This document shows positions 43,641-54,973 of a stretch of 64,000 nucleotides of DNA, one piece after another. The stretch is from Aphrocallistes beatrix (lineage: Eukaryota > Porifera > Hexactinellida > Sceptrulophora > Aphrocallistidae). Positions within the stretch are counted from its first letter, which is position 1. Every line of letters begins with the position of its first letter. The notes under the pieces are model-generated. The model was not told where the DNA came from. It worked only from the letters and a program-made list of their open reading frames with translations, and made no database searches. The position numbers and the translations under genes were made by a program. The stretch lies in assembly GCA_963281255.1 (NCBI GenBank), contig OY725502.1, positions 2,976,001-3,040,000 on the forward strand. The letters run 5' to 3'.

Positions 43641-44780
43641 ACAAACCTGATTGCTTTCTCTCTCATATAGACACATTCCAACCTTAAAAGCTCACTGTAC
43701 TCCCCCACAGGGTATTCGTGCTCCCGAGATAATTACTGATTACCCAAAAGTGCTGTCCATATGGGCATTATTCGTCACGAAATGTCCTGTCAGGGAGATA
43801 TGTTTTCTGGAATCACTGCTGTCGCTGGCCTTCCTGACCTTGAATCATCCTCAAGACACTCCTCGCCCCTAGTGCTGCTAACTGAAATTAAAATCGATCA
43901 ATTTAGGTTGGAAACTAGGGTCTTCTTGGGAGCTATTCCCACAAATTCCACATAAAATCTAATATACTTGTAATTTTGTGGTAAAAGAATACCATGGCCG
44001 GCGCCATTTTTTATGAGCAGTCGGTGTCCTAAGAGGGATTTGTCTGATAGTGAGTCCATGAGCAGGGTTGCCGTGGGAATTGGAATCTGTAGGAATTTTC
44101 ACATGTGGGAATCTGTGGAATTCTGTGAGCAGTTTCAGTTCGAAAAGGGGTAAAAGCTATTTCGGTCGGAATTCAGTTTCAGTTAGCAGCACTACTTGCC
44201 ACACTTGGTTGTCGCATCCCATCTTTTCACAGTGGCATATGAAAGTGCAATATCCCCATAGACTAAACAATTTCATAGATCTCTATGGGAGAGATCTTCT
44301 CAGTTAAAAACTTCATCACAGCTCTGTACTTGATTTTGGTGATTTCAAGGGCAATGGCCACTTGTTCACTTCAATTTCCCGCTTGAATCAGAAAAAAACA
44401 AAACCAAAATTATAATACTCTTTCTGAGAATTCAAAAGAAACAGATTGTTGCTATGACTAAAAAGAAACGAATAATATTAAGTTGATAAAACTTTTGGAG
44501 TGCCCCTCGCATATATGTTTTATTCAATAAAATTGACTGTGTATATTTCCTTTAGTCACAATATTGAAATATTCAATAGTAATGGGGAAAGGAATACATT
44601 ATTTTTGAAAGTACAAGTTTCAAAAAACATAACGAACGAGGGAGGGGTTACTCAATAGAGTGGATCCTAAATTTGAGAATGGAATGTGGTCACAATCAAA
44701 TGCCGTAATTTCGTTGCCAGTGACAAAATATTTGGGGGTGCACAATCAGCTTTATGCGATTGCCAATCAATTCATAGGAA
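43641..44780. other. Interval with no recognised gene
   Basis: CCCCCACAG at 43711-43719 followed by an open stretch to about 43870 could mimic an exon, but no family was recognised. At 44063 CAGGGTTGCCGTGGGAATTG is a solitary end of the hAT family found complete at 57367-60583. Confidence 0.4.
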
Positions 44781-45269
44781 CAAGCGCGCTTCGCTTGCTT
44801 GCGTTGCGCGGCTGGCGGACACTTTGTGTCCGCCGGAGGAGCCCTTCGGGCGCCTATGGTAACCAATATTTAGTTATATGGGAGTATATCATCCCTAAGT
44901 ACGTCTGTCCTACTGTTAAAATCGATATCGCTGGAAAAAGCACCAAATTTATCAAATTTTAAAATTAATGAGGACGTCATAACAAAGTGATGAGTCATCA
45001 TTTGTTGATGATAGTTGCATCATATGTGAGGTATGTTAGTATAAATATTCTATTAAAGTTTCAGCCTTCTATCTCCTACGATGGCTGAGTTATGCTCGAA
45101 TAACTGTGTTGCTTAACTTTTAAAAATGTGACAATGACGTCATAATTCCATGATGAGTCGACATTTTCGTCTGAACTCAGAACTTACTGGAGCCATAGCC
45201 AAAATACTCCCACATGCCAAAAATCAGCTTTCTACGCCTGGCAGTTTCTTCAATCAATTCGTTACAGAT
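44781..45269 (+). mobile_element. Hairpin-end repeat, copy 9
   Basis: Full length, hairpin end on the left with perfect GGCGGACAC/GTGTCCGCC stem. One TGACGTCA (about 45135) and TGAGTCA (about 44992) are intact. It is separated from copy 10 by TATATATATATAT. Confidence 0.82.
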
Positions 45270-45284
45270 ATATATATATATATA

Positions 45285-45605
45285 TGTAACGAATTGATTG
45301 AAGAAACTGCCGGTCATACAAAGCTGATTTTTGGCATGTGGGAGTCTTTTGGCTATGGCTCCAGTAAGTTCTGAGCTCAGAGCAAAATATCGACTCATCA
45401 TGGAATTGTGACGTCATTGTCACATTTTTAAAAGTTAAGCAACAGAGTTATTCGAGCATAACTCAGCCATTATAGGAGATCGGATGCTGAAATTTTAATA
45501 GAATCTGTATACTAACATGCCTCACATATGTCCCTTTTAATTAACCAATGTGACCTCAGGCGACCGAAGGGAGCCTCCGGCGGACACAAAGTTTCCGCCA
45601 GCCGC
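45285..45605 (-). mobile_element. Hairpin-end repeat, copy 10, internally deleted
   Basis: Inverted relative to copies 9 and 11. TGTAACGAATTGATTG faces the end of copy 9 across a TA tract. The half with the second CRE word is deleted, and the hairpin end merges with that of copy 11. Confidence 0.8.
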
Positions 45606-46078
45606 GCTTCGCTTGCTTGCGCTGCGCGGCTGGCGGATACTTTATGTCCGCCGGATGCACCCTTTGGGCGCCGGTGGTCACCATTTTTTAATTATATGGG
45701 AGATGATATCTCGAAATACTGTTATAATTGATATCGCACGAAAAATCATCAAAATGATCAATTTTAAAATTTTGATGAGTAATGATGACGTCATAACAAA
45801 GTGATGAGTCATCATTTTTGATGGTAGTTGCATTATATGTGAGGTGTATTAGTTTACAGATTCTATTAAAATTTAAGCCTTCTATCTCCTATAACGGCTG
45901 AGTTATGCTCGAATAACTGTATTGCTTAACTTTTAAAAATGTGACAATGACGTCATAACTCCATGATGAGTCGACATTTTGCTCTGAGCTCAGAACTTAG
46001 TGGAGTCATAGCCAAAAGACTCCCACATGCCAAAAATCAGCTTCTGCGCCAGGCAGTTTCTTCAATCAATTCGTTACA
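45606..46078 (+). mobile_element. Hairpin-end repeat, copy 11
   Basis: Two TGACGTCA words (about 45786 and 45949) and TGAGTCA are intact. The stem reads GGCGGATAC/ATGTCCGCC, keeping most pairing by a G-T pair. Confidence 0.8.
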
Positions 46079-46084
46079 TATATA

Positions 46085-46315
46085 TATATAAATACCCTAT
46101 ATTTGCCATTGAGTGCTAGCTTTTAGCTCAAAATAAGTTTTTTTAAAAAAGGTGTGAAAATATGTATATATACATATGTTAGAAACTCATTAAATACTTA
46201 TATAACCACTTTCAATGTGTTAAAATCGGACTCTAAACATTAAAATATCCTATATTACCGTTGAGAACTCGCTTTTAGCTCAAAATAAGATTTTTTCGAA
46301 AGGTGTGAAAAGATG
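46085..46315 (+). repeat. Imperfect direct duplication, period about 165 bp
   Basis: CTTTTAGCTCAAAATAAG with a following AAAGGTGTGAAAA occurs at about 46110 and again at about 46272. The flanking ATCCTATATT words also repeat. Confidence 0.6.
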
Positions 46316-46352
46316 TATCCTTACTATTAAAACTCGATTAATGTGTATATAT
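46316..46352 (+). repeat. 38-bp mini-repeat
   Basis: A perfect copy of TCCTTACTATTAAAACTCGA with a TA tail. Confidence 0.75.
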
Positions 46353-46470
46353 ATTTCGAAATTGTATGTTCATGTAGATATTTAATAACAATATATAGTA
46401 CTTAATATTTTTTGAGATAACAATGGACCGAGTTTGAAGCCCCGAGATTGAGAGTCGACAGTCCATAGTA

Positions 46471-47032
46471 CAGGTATCCCTCGCCGTTCGCGGGGGTTAC
46501 GTTCCAGAGAATTGTCGCGAATGGCAAAATCGCGAACGGCAAGACGTTAGTTCAATGAGAATAGTTTCGTTCCTAGATATTAAAAACGACGCTAGATACA
46601 GCTTACTAATACGTTATTGATTCAATAGTTGAGCTGTAGTACTGATACAAACACTGGCACAAGTGAAATGGTAATAAATGAAGTGATAAATGAAAGATAT
46701 AGATCCCTAGTAGCAAACCTAAGTACCATACCTAAATAGTAAAGTCTAGTCGTACAATCACCAACCAATTTCCTCTTAGGCATGATGTAATTATTAGGTA
46801 GAAAATTATACTAAGTATAGAGACAATAGGAACAGTAAATTATATTGCCAGGATAATATGGAGATACGTATAAGGTTATGGACTTATGGTAGTCCATTAA
46901 ACTACTGAAGAGAGACCGAAAACCGCGAATAGTCGAGGGAACGAGTCGCGAGTAGCAAAACAAGACTCAAAATATTTTCCGCGAATAGTCGAAACCGCGA
47001 ATGGCAAACCCGCGAACGGCGAGGGCTGCCTG
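46471..47032. mobile_element. TA-flanked MITE, family F
   Basis: 562 bp, ends CAGGTATCCCTCGCCGTTCG and CGAACGGCGAGGGCTGCCTG, TA on both sides. Subterminal CGCGAA-GGCAAA words repeat. The truncated copy at 6962-7204 belongs here. Confidence 0.88.
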
Positions 47033-47103
47033 TATTACATAATTAGCCCATGATTTTGTAATTCAATTTCCCCCATGAACGAAATGTTTGGGGCAGCTAT
47101 GGT

Positions 47104-48152
47104 ATAATCATAGCCTACTCTAATAATGCCTCACAGTAGACTGAAAATCATGGACTAGGGATGAAGTTGTAGCCGAATGGATTAATACACGATTAGCCTA
47201 AAATCGTTAACCATGCAGAATAGACATTAAGAATGTATTACTACCATATATAAACATGGTATCAAAGTACATATATCCGTTGGAAAAATTTCGATTAGTC
47301 ATCATATCATTGCGCAACAGGTCATTCTAAGGACAATTTTAGCGATTTTCTAAGGTGTTTTAACCCTATATCTAAATGGTATTAAGTTGTGATTTTTGTG
47401 TAGAACCAAGATTAGTACAAGTTGATTTGAAAAATTTAGAATTTTTCAATGGAATGTTGTTACATTCCTGCGTTGCTATGGTAAAGCATTTTGGTCAGTT
47501 TGGGCCATTTCGTGCAAACTGTAGTAACTAGATCTTCAAATTTGATCGTGTTTGATAGGCAATGGCCTACTTCCTATTAGGTGATAATACAACTTGAACT
47601 TCTAAATTTAACGAGTTTTGAGTTATGGGTTGATTTTAAGAATGTGACCAAAGCTCTAAATTGTCGCATAACTCTATAGTCTGTGAATTTAGAAGTATAA
47701 ATTGTATTATTACCTAATAGGAAGTAGCCAATTGCCTATCAAATACGCTCAAATTTGAAGAGCTAGTTCTTACAGTTTGCAGGATATGGCTCAAACTGAT
47801 CAAAATGCTTTACCATAGCAACCTAGGAATGTAACAACATTCCATTGAAAAATTCTAAATTTTTCAAATCAACTCGTACTAATCTTAGTTCAACACAAAA
47901 ATTCTACCTTAATAACATTTAGAAGTTGGCTTAAAACAGCTTAGAAAATTGCCAAAATCGTGCTTAAAATGACCTGTTGCGCAATGATATATGTTATTTG
48001 ATGCCATGTTTATATATGCTGGTAATACATTCTTAATGCCTATCCTACATGGTTAACGATTTTAGGCTAATCGTGTATTAATCCATTCGGCTATTACCGC
48101 ATCCTTGGTTATTTTACTGTGAGGCATTATTAGAGTAGGCTATGGTATAATG
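47104..48152. mobile_element. Large foldback element 1 (about 1.05 kb)
   Basis: CATAGCCTACTCTAATAATG near 47110 is complemented near 48130, and pairing continues with gaps for about 450 bp per arm through CGATTAGTCATCATATCATT and the ATTCCATTG-AAAATTC words. No ORF. The element at 17268-17684 is a shorter relative. Confidence 0.8.
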
Positions 48153-48224
48153 TATTTGCATTATCTGAATGAGAAGAATCTGAGCATATTATAAAGCAAG
48201 TGTTATCAGCTTTTCTGAATATAA

Positions 48225-48834
48225 TATCATATCCTACTACATATAAGGCCTCACAGTAACTTGCGGATTTTGGACTAAGGATGCGGTAGAAGATGGTTGA
48301 ACTAATACATGAGCTGCCTTAAATCATTAACCACGCACAATAGAGCTTAGGAATATATTATCAGCAAATATAAATATGGTATCAAGGTACCCATATCCGT
48401 TAATTTGGGTTAATCCTCATATGATTGCACAACAGGTTATATGTGTGAAAAATTTAGTGATTTTGAGAGACAGTATAAGGGCACTTCTAAGTGTTTTATT
48501 ATAATTTTTTCCCTTAGAAGTGAGCCGTGAATGAGTTAATGCGAAAAATTTGGAATTTTCTTATGGAAAGTTGCTACATTCCAGTGTTGCTATGGAAACG
48601 CATTTTGGTCAGTTGAGGTCATATCTTGAAAACCGCGATAGCTAGACATTCAAATATAATTTATTTGTCTAAATTCAATGATTTACGAGTTATTAGACAA
48701 TTTATCATATTGGTCACATATGTTAATTTGTCGAATATCTCGTAGACCATCAAATAATGTATTAGTTCAACCATCTTCTTCCGCATCGCTAGTCGTTGTT
48801 ACTGTGAGGCCTTATATGTAGTAGGCTATGATAA
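48225..48834. mobile_element. Large foldback element 2 (about 610 bp)
   Basis: CCTACTACATATAAGGCCTC near 48232 is complemented near 48812. It shares the GCCTCACAGTA word of element 1 at the same distance from its ends, and similar ATTCCAGTGTTGCTATGG interior words, so the two are probably related. Confidence 0.8.
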
Positions 48835-48913
48835 TACATATTCAAAAAATTGTTGGTATACAAATAGAAACTCGGTAATGTGTTTACAAATTATGAATAC
48901 ATAATAGGCCACT

Positions 48914-50140
48914 GTTAAGGTTGGTGTTTCCCATGCGAAACTTGTTTTTTATTATAAATGTGCCCAAATTGCTTTTTTATCATTTTTAGATCCTTATAGG
49001 GGTTCTAAAAAAGAATCCCGATTTTTATAACTCCAGCCCCAATATTTCGCCACTTTGAGCCACTTGTATCACCTGGTGTCGCTCTAAAAACGACACATTT
49101 TAAATGCGAAATGTCCCACAGCTATAACTTCTTTCAACAGTGTCAGATCATCTTTTTAATGCTGAATTCATGCTCAGAACTAGATTTCCAGCAATTTGAT
49201 ATATATATTGGCCATATTTGGAAACATTTTTGTTTGACCGTGCCTAGCAACGGCCAGGAATTTTTTAACATTCCTGACCGTTGCTAGGAAAAGGCAACCA
49301 AAAATATTTCCAAATATGGTCAATATATATATCAAATTGCTGGAAATTTAGTGCTGAGTACGAATTCAGTATTCAAATAACGACCTGGCATAGTCAAATA
49401 AAGTTATAGGTATAGGATTTCGGCGGAAACTGTCGGACATAGTCATTTTTGGGCCCCAAGTGATAACTGTCAACTTTTTCACACTTTTGAAGGTGACATG
49501 ATGTTAAAATATTTGATATGTCATATTTTGAAGTTAAGTATTACTATAAGTTGTTGATTTAGGATGTTTTGATGTTATTTATTATCAGAATACAGTAAAA
49601 ACAAATGGAAATCAAGCCTTTCCGAAGAAAATTGCTTTGTAGCCAGTTTTTAGCACTTAAAAAAATCCATTTACAAAGAAGGAATCTCTAGTTACAAAGG
49701 TCGTAGAGTTAAAAACTCGACGGTTTTAGAAAGATCTCGTCACGTAGAACAAAATGATAGAGACACATTTTTGATATTCTACTTTAGAAAAAAGTTAAAA
49801 TATTTTTCCTGACGAAAATCTGCCTCTAAATTTTGTATAAACGAAATTTGAAAGAAATAATTATTTGGGTTAAAATTGAAAATTCTATTCCTATTATTTT
49901 CTTAATTTAACCATTTCGTGCAAGAATAATTGAGTAAAAGAGGCATAAGGCATTAAAGTTTCTTTGAATGTCCTCTATAAATTAGGTCATTTGGGGAAAA
50001 AATAATTTTTCTCTTACTTCTTGGGCTCCCGAAAAGTGTATTTTTGCAGATAACTCATCGAGAATAGTTTCCACCAAAAATTTCAGGATAAAATAATGAA
50101 AACTTTTAAAGTTAGTTCTGGAAGGAAACACCAACCTTAA
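48914..50140. mobile_element. Large foldback element 3 (about 1.23 kb)
   Basis: The ends are TTAAGGTTGGTGTTTCC and GGAAACACCAACCTTAA. A sub-palindrome with CCAAATATGG words lies near 49210-49330. No ORF. A truncated copy in the opposite orientation is at 17686-18523. Confidence 0.82.
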
Positions 50141-50163
50141 TTGGAAACATGTTTCAGCTCCTC

Positions 50164-50321
50164 TTTTCGTGCGATATCGATTATAACAGTAGGACGAATA
50201 TGTTTAGAGATGTTATTCTCCCTTATAATTAATCAATATTACTCTAGGCGCCCAATGGGTACCTCCGGCGGACACAAAGTGTCCGTCAGCCGCGCAGCGC
50301 AAGCAAGCGAAGCGCGCTTGT
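50164..50321 (-). mobile_element. Hairpin-end repeat, copy 12, hairpin half only
   Basis: It begins at TTTTCGTGCGATATCGATTA and runs through the hairpins to AAGCGAAGCGCGCTTG. The CRE-bearing half is missing. Confidence 0.75.
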
Positions 50322-50329
50322 TGTCATTA

Positions 50330-51148
50330 TTACCATTGTTGCGATCAGTGTCCCTTTGATTTTCAGGCGCTGGGAATTATAACTATTGGATTGAGTTAAT
50401 ACAGTCGATATTAGTATAACTAGCATTTCAATACTATTTTGATAGTTAATGAGACTTCAATGCGTATAATTAAAAGCTTGCAGCCAATTATATAGCGAAT
50501 CATCAACTATTATTATATTATCAAATAATGAGTTACCGCCTGCCCTCATCCCTACTGAAGGTCTTTTTTGGAGCTGAAACCAGTTTCTTTTAACAGTAAC
50601 AAAATTGCTGATTAGAATGTAATTTACTCGAAAATTGGATATATTTTGAAAGATATACTTGTTTAAATAGTAGGTAATAACCAAGCGATTATCTAGAAGT
50701 GCGAAACGCTTCTTTAGGGGTATAATTTTAAGCCCGAAAGTGTATAGGAGCATGAAAATTTAGAATATTACCCATTTTATTCAATATTAAAATTTAATCA
50801 TCAATTAGGCGTATGAAAATGTATTTATATAATGATTTGAGACTATGAGCGTCTCAGAGTATCTCTATAGGGCTGTATACACAATGATAGGTGGAAATAG
50901 CAAATAAATGTACTGATTATTTTTGACTTGCAATTAGTTTGATCGTAATAACCATCCTTCAGAACCTAGAAATATGCCTACATCTTCAAGGCGATACTTT
51001 CGTACAAAGGAAAGTCAAAACCAAGCAACCCCGCAACATGATGGAACTATTTTTGTGGGCTTCACAAATTTAGAATTGGAATTTGATGAGTTTTGTTTTA
51101 TCATTTCTCTACTAGTCTTACAAAATCTAACTTGATAAAATCTAACTA
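50330..51148. other. Interval with no recognised gene
   Basis: A 98-residue ORF on the minus strand (50457-50753) shows no family features and I do not call it a gene. No repeat family recognised. Confidence 0.4.
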
Positions 51149-51332
51149 CAGTCAGGGTCGCTTATTGTGAACCACCAGGGGACCAAAAAATATGTTCATT
51201 ATAGAGATACTTCATATTAAGCGAACTTGGTTCAATACAAATCCTTTTTAAAACTGAAATTGGGACCAGGAGGTTAGTTCATAATAAACGAATGTTCATA
51301 TTAAGCGGATTCATAATAAGCGACCCTGACTG
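51149..51332. mobile_element. TA-flanked MITE, family C
   Basis: 184 bp, ends CAGTCAGGGTCGCTTATTG and AATAAGCGACCCTGACTG, TA on both sides. It gives the undisturbed form of the split copy at 20700-21151. Confidence 0.9.
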
Positions 51333-51848
51333 TATGTACTATTTTGGCCTTCTTTCATAATAAGTCCCTTGTCTAATGGATTACTTATTGAATTCAGAAT
51401 TATTCAAACTTTAAGATGGCACATACACTCTTCAATTAACTTATAGTTTTGGAAGTTAATGTTGCAGAAGCAAGCAACATTTTTTCCTGTTGTTACACGT
51501 TGTAAAAAAATATTTATATTTTTAACAAAATAAAACCAACTCTAGACTTCCCCAACTTTTCCCTCATCAAGATTTACCAAAATCGAAATGTTGAACGCCG
51601 TATCTTATATATAAAAATCAATGATTTTTAGCGAAATGATTGAACAATTGGTAAGTCGTAGGAATGTGAAAATTTGCGTTTGGATGTCAAATGGTGAGTT
51701 TACAAGTAATTTCGAATATCAAAGCGAAATTATAACACCTCTGCCATAAATTAGCAAAACCCCTTTTCACACCTTTTCTATGCATTATGTGCGGCTTCAC
51801 TTTCAGATTAGCAAAATATATATAGGACAACTAGCTAATATACGTATT

Positions 51849-54633
51849 TAGGGTTGTAAAGGGTGGGAAACTTTCCGGGAATATTCCCGGGGATTTATAA
51901 GACCTGGGAATTTTCGTTTTTCTTTAATAATGAGAAATATTAAATGATTTTACTGTGCCGACTATAATATTGTATAGTGGTCCAGTTCTGAAAGGCATTA
52001 TTTTGTTTGTTTGTTTGTATTTGTCAATAGACCTGTCCTGGCTACACCATTATACATTAAATTTGGCAAGTAGATATGAAAAGTCCATCTAATTTGCATC
52101 TCGGTATACGATTTTCCAACCAGCCAAAATTTTTGTATTCAATATTTTGAATTGTAATGTCATTCACAAGAATCACAAGATTCAGAACAATTATAGCCAA
52201 TATACTTTTCATTTCAATGAGGTTAAAACTCGAATTAAAATTTGTCAGAAATTTATTGACTATAAGCTTCTGCTTATCTCATATCTGTTTTAACTTAATA
52301 ACTAGTCGTCAGAAACGTATTGTTAGACTATTTGATAGGTTTCCCGATTGTTATACGTAGATAGAAGAATCGGATAACTTATACTTACAACTAGTATTCT
52401 ATGTATTACATTTCTTCTTTGAGTATTTAGAGGCAAATAAAGAAAGGTTTTAATTGAATTCGATTTATTTTCCTCAGAGAAATGCCTCGGAAGCAATCTG
52501 ATATATTTAAACATTATGCAGAAATAAAAGAGAATGGCAAAGTAGTGAAATACATAGTACTGCAGTCAGTATTATGCTATTAGAAATGCCTCTAAACAAC
52601 AGAACACATCGAAAGATGTAAAAAAGCACCAAGCAGTGTAAAATCAACAGATCATGGACAGAATCTTCTGATTGATATAACTTCTTCGATCCCATCTACT
52701 AGTTCTGCAGTCGTACCACCAACCAACCACTCCTTTAAATTCTAGAAGTGAGATTCATCTAGGAGAAACATCTGCACCTAAGAAACAAAAGTTATCGCCA
52801 TATTTCGACACAATGTCAGAATCAGAACAAATAAATGCAGACAAGCATCTAGCTAGAGCAATCTACGCATCTGGAAGTCCTTTGCAGCTTACAGCCAACA
52901 AACATTGGAAGAGGTTTTTTCAGGTAATTAGACCAGCATACATAGCACCAAGCCGATATATGTTATCAAACAATCTTCTCGATTCGGAGTACAACAGAGT
53001 GCAAGAAAAAGCAAAGGAAACAACAGATAATTCAGATTGTCTCTGCATAATTTCAGATGGATGGTCAAACATCCGCAATGAGAGCATCATCAACTTCTTG
53101 ATCACTACACCACGGCCAGTTTTCTTGAAGAGCGTGGATACCCAAACCAACAAGCATACCGGAGTATATATAGGAGATCAGATTAGGAATGTCATCAAGG
53201 AAAGTGGATCAACCAAGGTGTTTGCAATCATCACCGATAATGCTAAGAACATGAAAGCTGCATGGGAAGAAGTTCGAAAGACATATCCTCACATTCTGAC
53301 TATTGGCTGTTCTGCTCATGGATTAAATCTGCTACTTGGGGATATATGTGAACTGAGAACTTTAGACAATCTGATCAAGAAGGCAAAGAAACTTATTAAG
53401 ACCATAAAGCATAAGCACATTCTGAATGCAATGTTTATAACAAAGCAGAAAGAAACAAAATTATCATATGCACTGAAATTACCTAGCAAAACAAGATGGC
53501 GTGGTGTAGTCATAATGTTTGGCTAATGGAAAGGCCTCGCTTCGATCTATGGCAATCACAGAAGAGCTAGAGAACGATTTAGATGCTGACATAAGATCAA
53601 TGATTCTGGACAACGATGTATTTTGGCAGAGCATAACAATGGCTATTAAGTTGTTGAATCCCATCGTTGACGGCATTGCAATTGTTGAAGGTGACAAGAC
53701 AACACTTTCACGTGCTATCAAGGTCCTGCATGACATCGAGAAGAAAATGGATGAGAATTTGCTTGAGAGCCCTCTCAACAAAGCGGAAGAAATAAAAGTT
53801 AAAAACTTTGTGAAGGCCAGAAGAAAATTCATGATTCAGCCTGCTCACTATGCTGCTTGTATTGTAGATCCGAATTTTGTTGATGAAGAATTGGAGTTGC
53901 TCAAACCAGCTGATATTGGACAAGGGTATGATGTTATAAATTCAATTGCTGAGCATTTGAAGCTAGATACTGGTATAGTGATGGCTAGCCTCGCAACATT
54001 CCGAGCAAAGGATGGACTTTGGCGTAGTGCAAGTATATGGAACAGTGCCAAGCATATACAAGCTGCTACATGGTGGAAAGGAATTTGTTCAGGGGAAGCT
54101 CTGGCACCAGTTGCATCGATACTGTTACAGATTCCCCCATCGTCAGCATCTTCTGAACGAAATTGGTCTGTCTTCGGAAGTACGCACACTAAGAATAGAA
54201 ACCGATTGACAAACCAACGTGTGGAGAAAATTGTGGCAATCAAATCGAACTTAGAACTGTTTGAAGAGGATTCACTTGGTTCGAAAACAACCACACTAGC
54301 TTTAGCAGAAGCAGAATACACTGATACATATGGTGACAATTCTGATACTGATGGATCTAACGCAGATTATTTATCTGATTCTGATAGTTTAGAAGAGGAC
54401 TTAGTAAAGTAACTTTAACTATGGCAATGTTGATTGTACTTGTAGACAATACCAAAGTATGCCATAATAGTCACTTAGGTTAATAAAAAATGTAATCAAA
54501 TGTGTTCTTTAATTATCATGCTTCATCAATTTGAGTTTATCTATTTATATGTAGAATTTGATCATTTTTGAAAATTCCCAATGTTCCCGGAAAGTTTCCA
54601 CATTTGAAAATTCCCGGGAATTTTGCAACCCTA
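51849..54633 (+). mobile_element. hAT transposon 1, full length, TSD TACGTATT
   Basis: Ends TAGGGTTGTAAAGGGTGGGA and AATTTTGCAACCCTA. TACGTATT is duplicated exactly at 51841-51848 and 54634-54641. At 2785 bp it is complete and carries one rightward transposase gene. Subterminal regions hold CCGGGAA words. Confidence 0.92.
52482..54412 (+). pseudogene. hAT 1 transposase, one main frameshift
   Basis: 52482-52700 looks like a worn N-terminal zinc-finger region (MPRKQSDIFKHYAEIKENGK, then stops). 52813-53526 is open for 237 residues with CIISDGWSN and IITDNAKNM, the first two acidic blocks of the hAT RNase-H fold, and GCSAHGLNLLL. At about 53517-53522 the frame shifts by one base after TRWRGVVIM. 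53519-54412 continues for 297 residues to PPSSASSERNWSVFGS and NRLTNQRVEKIVAI, the hAT dimerisation region, and ends in an acidic tail. The damage is light, so the insertion is fairly young. Confidence 0.88.
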
Positions 54634-54641
54634 TACGTATT

Positions 54642-54973
54642 GAATGCATATTGAAGGTATCTAATAATATTTTAAAATTGTTGATTAGTAATATATATAA
54701 TTTCCACCTCATTCCAAAAAATAAATAAGATTCAGAGAACGATTGTCTCGTAAATTCTCATTCAAAGAGAATATTACAGATATTTTACTCGGTTCATTTG
54801 TCAAAGTGACCTAATACTTTTTACTAAATAGGAGGATAAAAAAAAAGAATCAAATAGTAAAATGCAAGATATTAGTAATCAGGGCATAATATTAAATTCA
54901 CTTATCTAAGAAAATGAAAATATAATTATACACTCATTAATAATGTCTGAATATAGAAACATTCCGATTACGC
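54642..54973. other. Spacer between hAT 1 and hAT 2
   Basis: About 330 bp of AT-rich sequence without recognised features, ending in the target duplication GATTACGC (54966-54973). Confidence 0.6.

Noticed and set aside
43700..43955. Possible spliced exon after CCCCCACAG
   Set aside because: The open stretch translates to no family I know, no donor or partner exon fits, and overlapping frames are equally open.
47104..50140. Large region tested for hidden genes
   Set aside because: All three blocks are inverted repeats with no ORF above about 60 residues, so they are foldback elements.
1663..50321. The 490-bp hairpin-end repeat as a tRNA-derived SINE
   Set aside because: I see no A or B box, no poly-A or simple-repeat tail in a constant position, and the structured end is unlike a tRNA head.
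50457..50753. 98-residue minus-strand ORF
   Set aside because: No recognisable domain, and length alone in AT-rich DNA is weak support.
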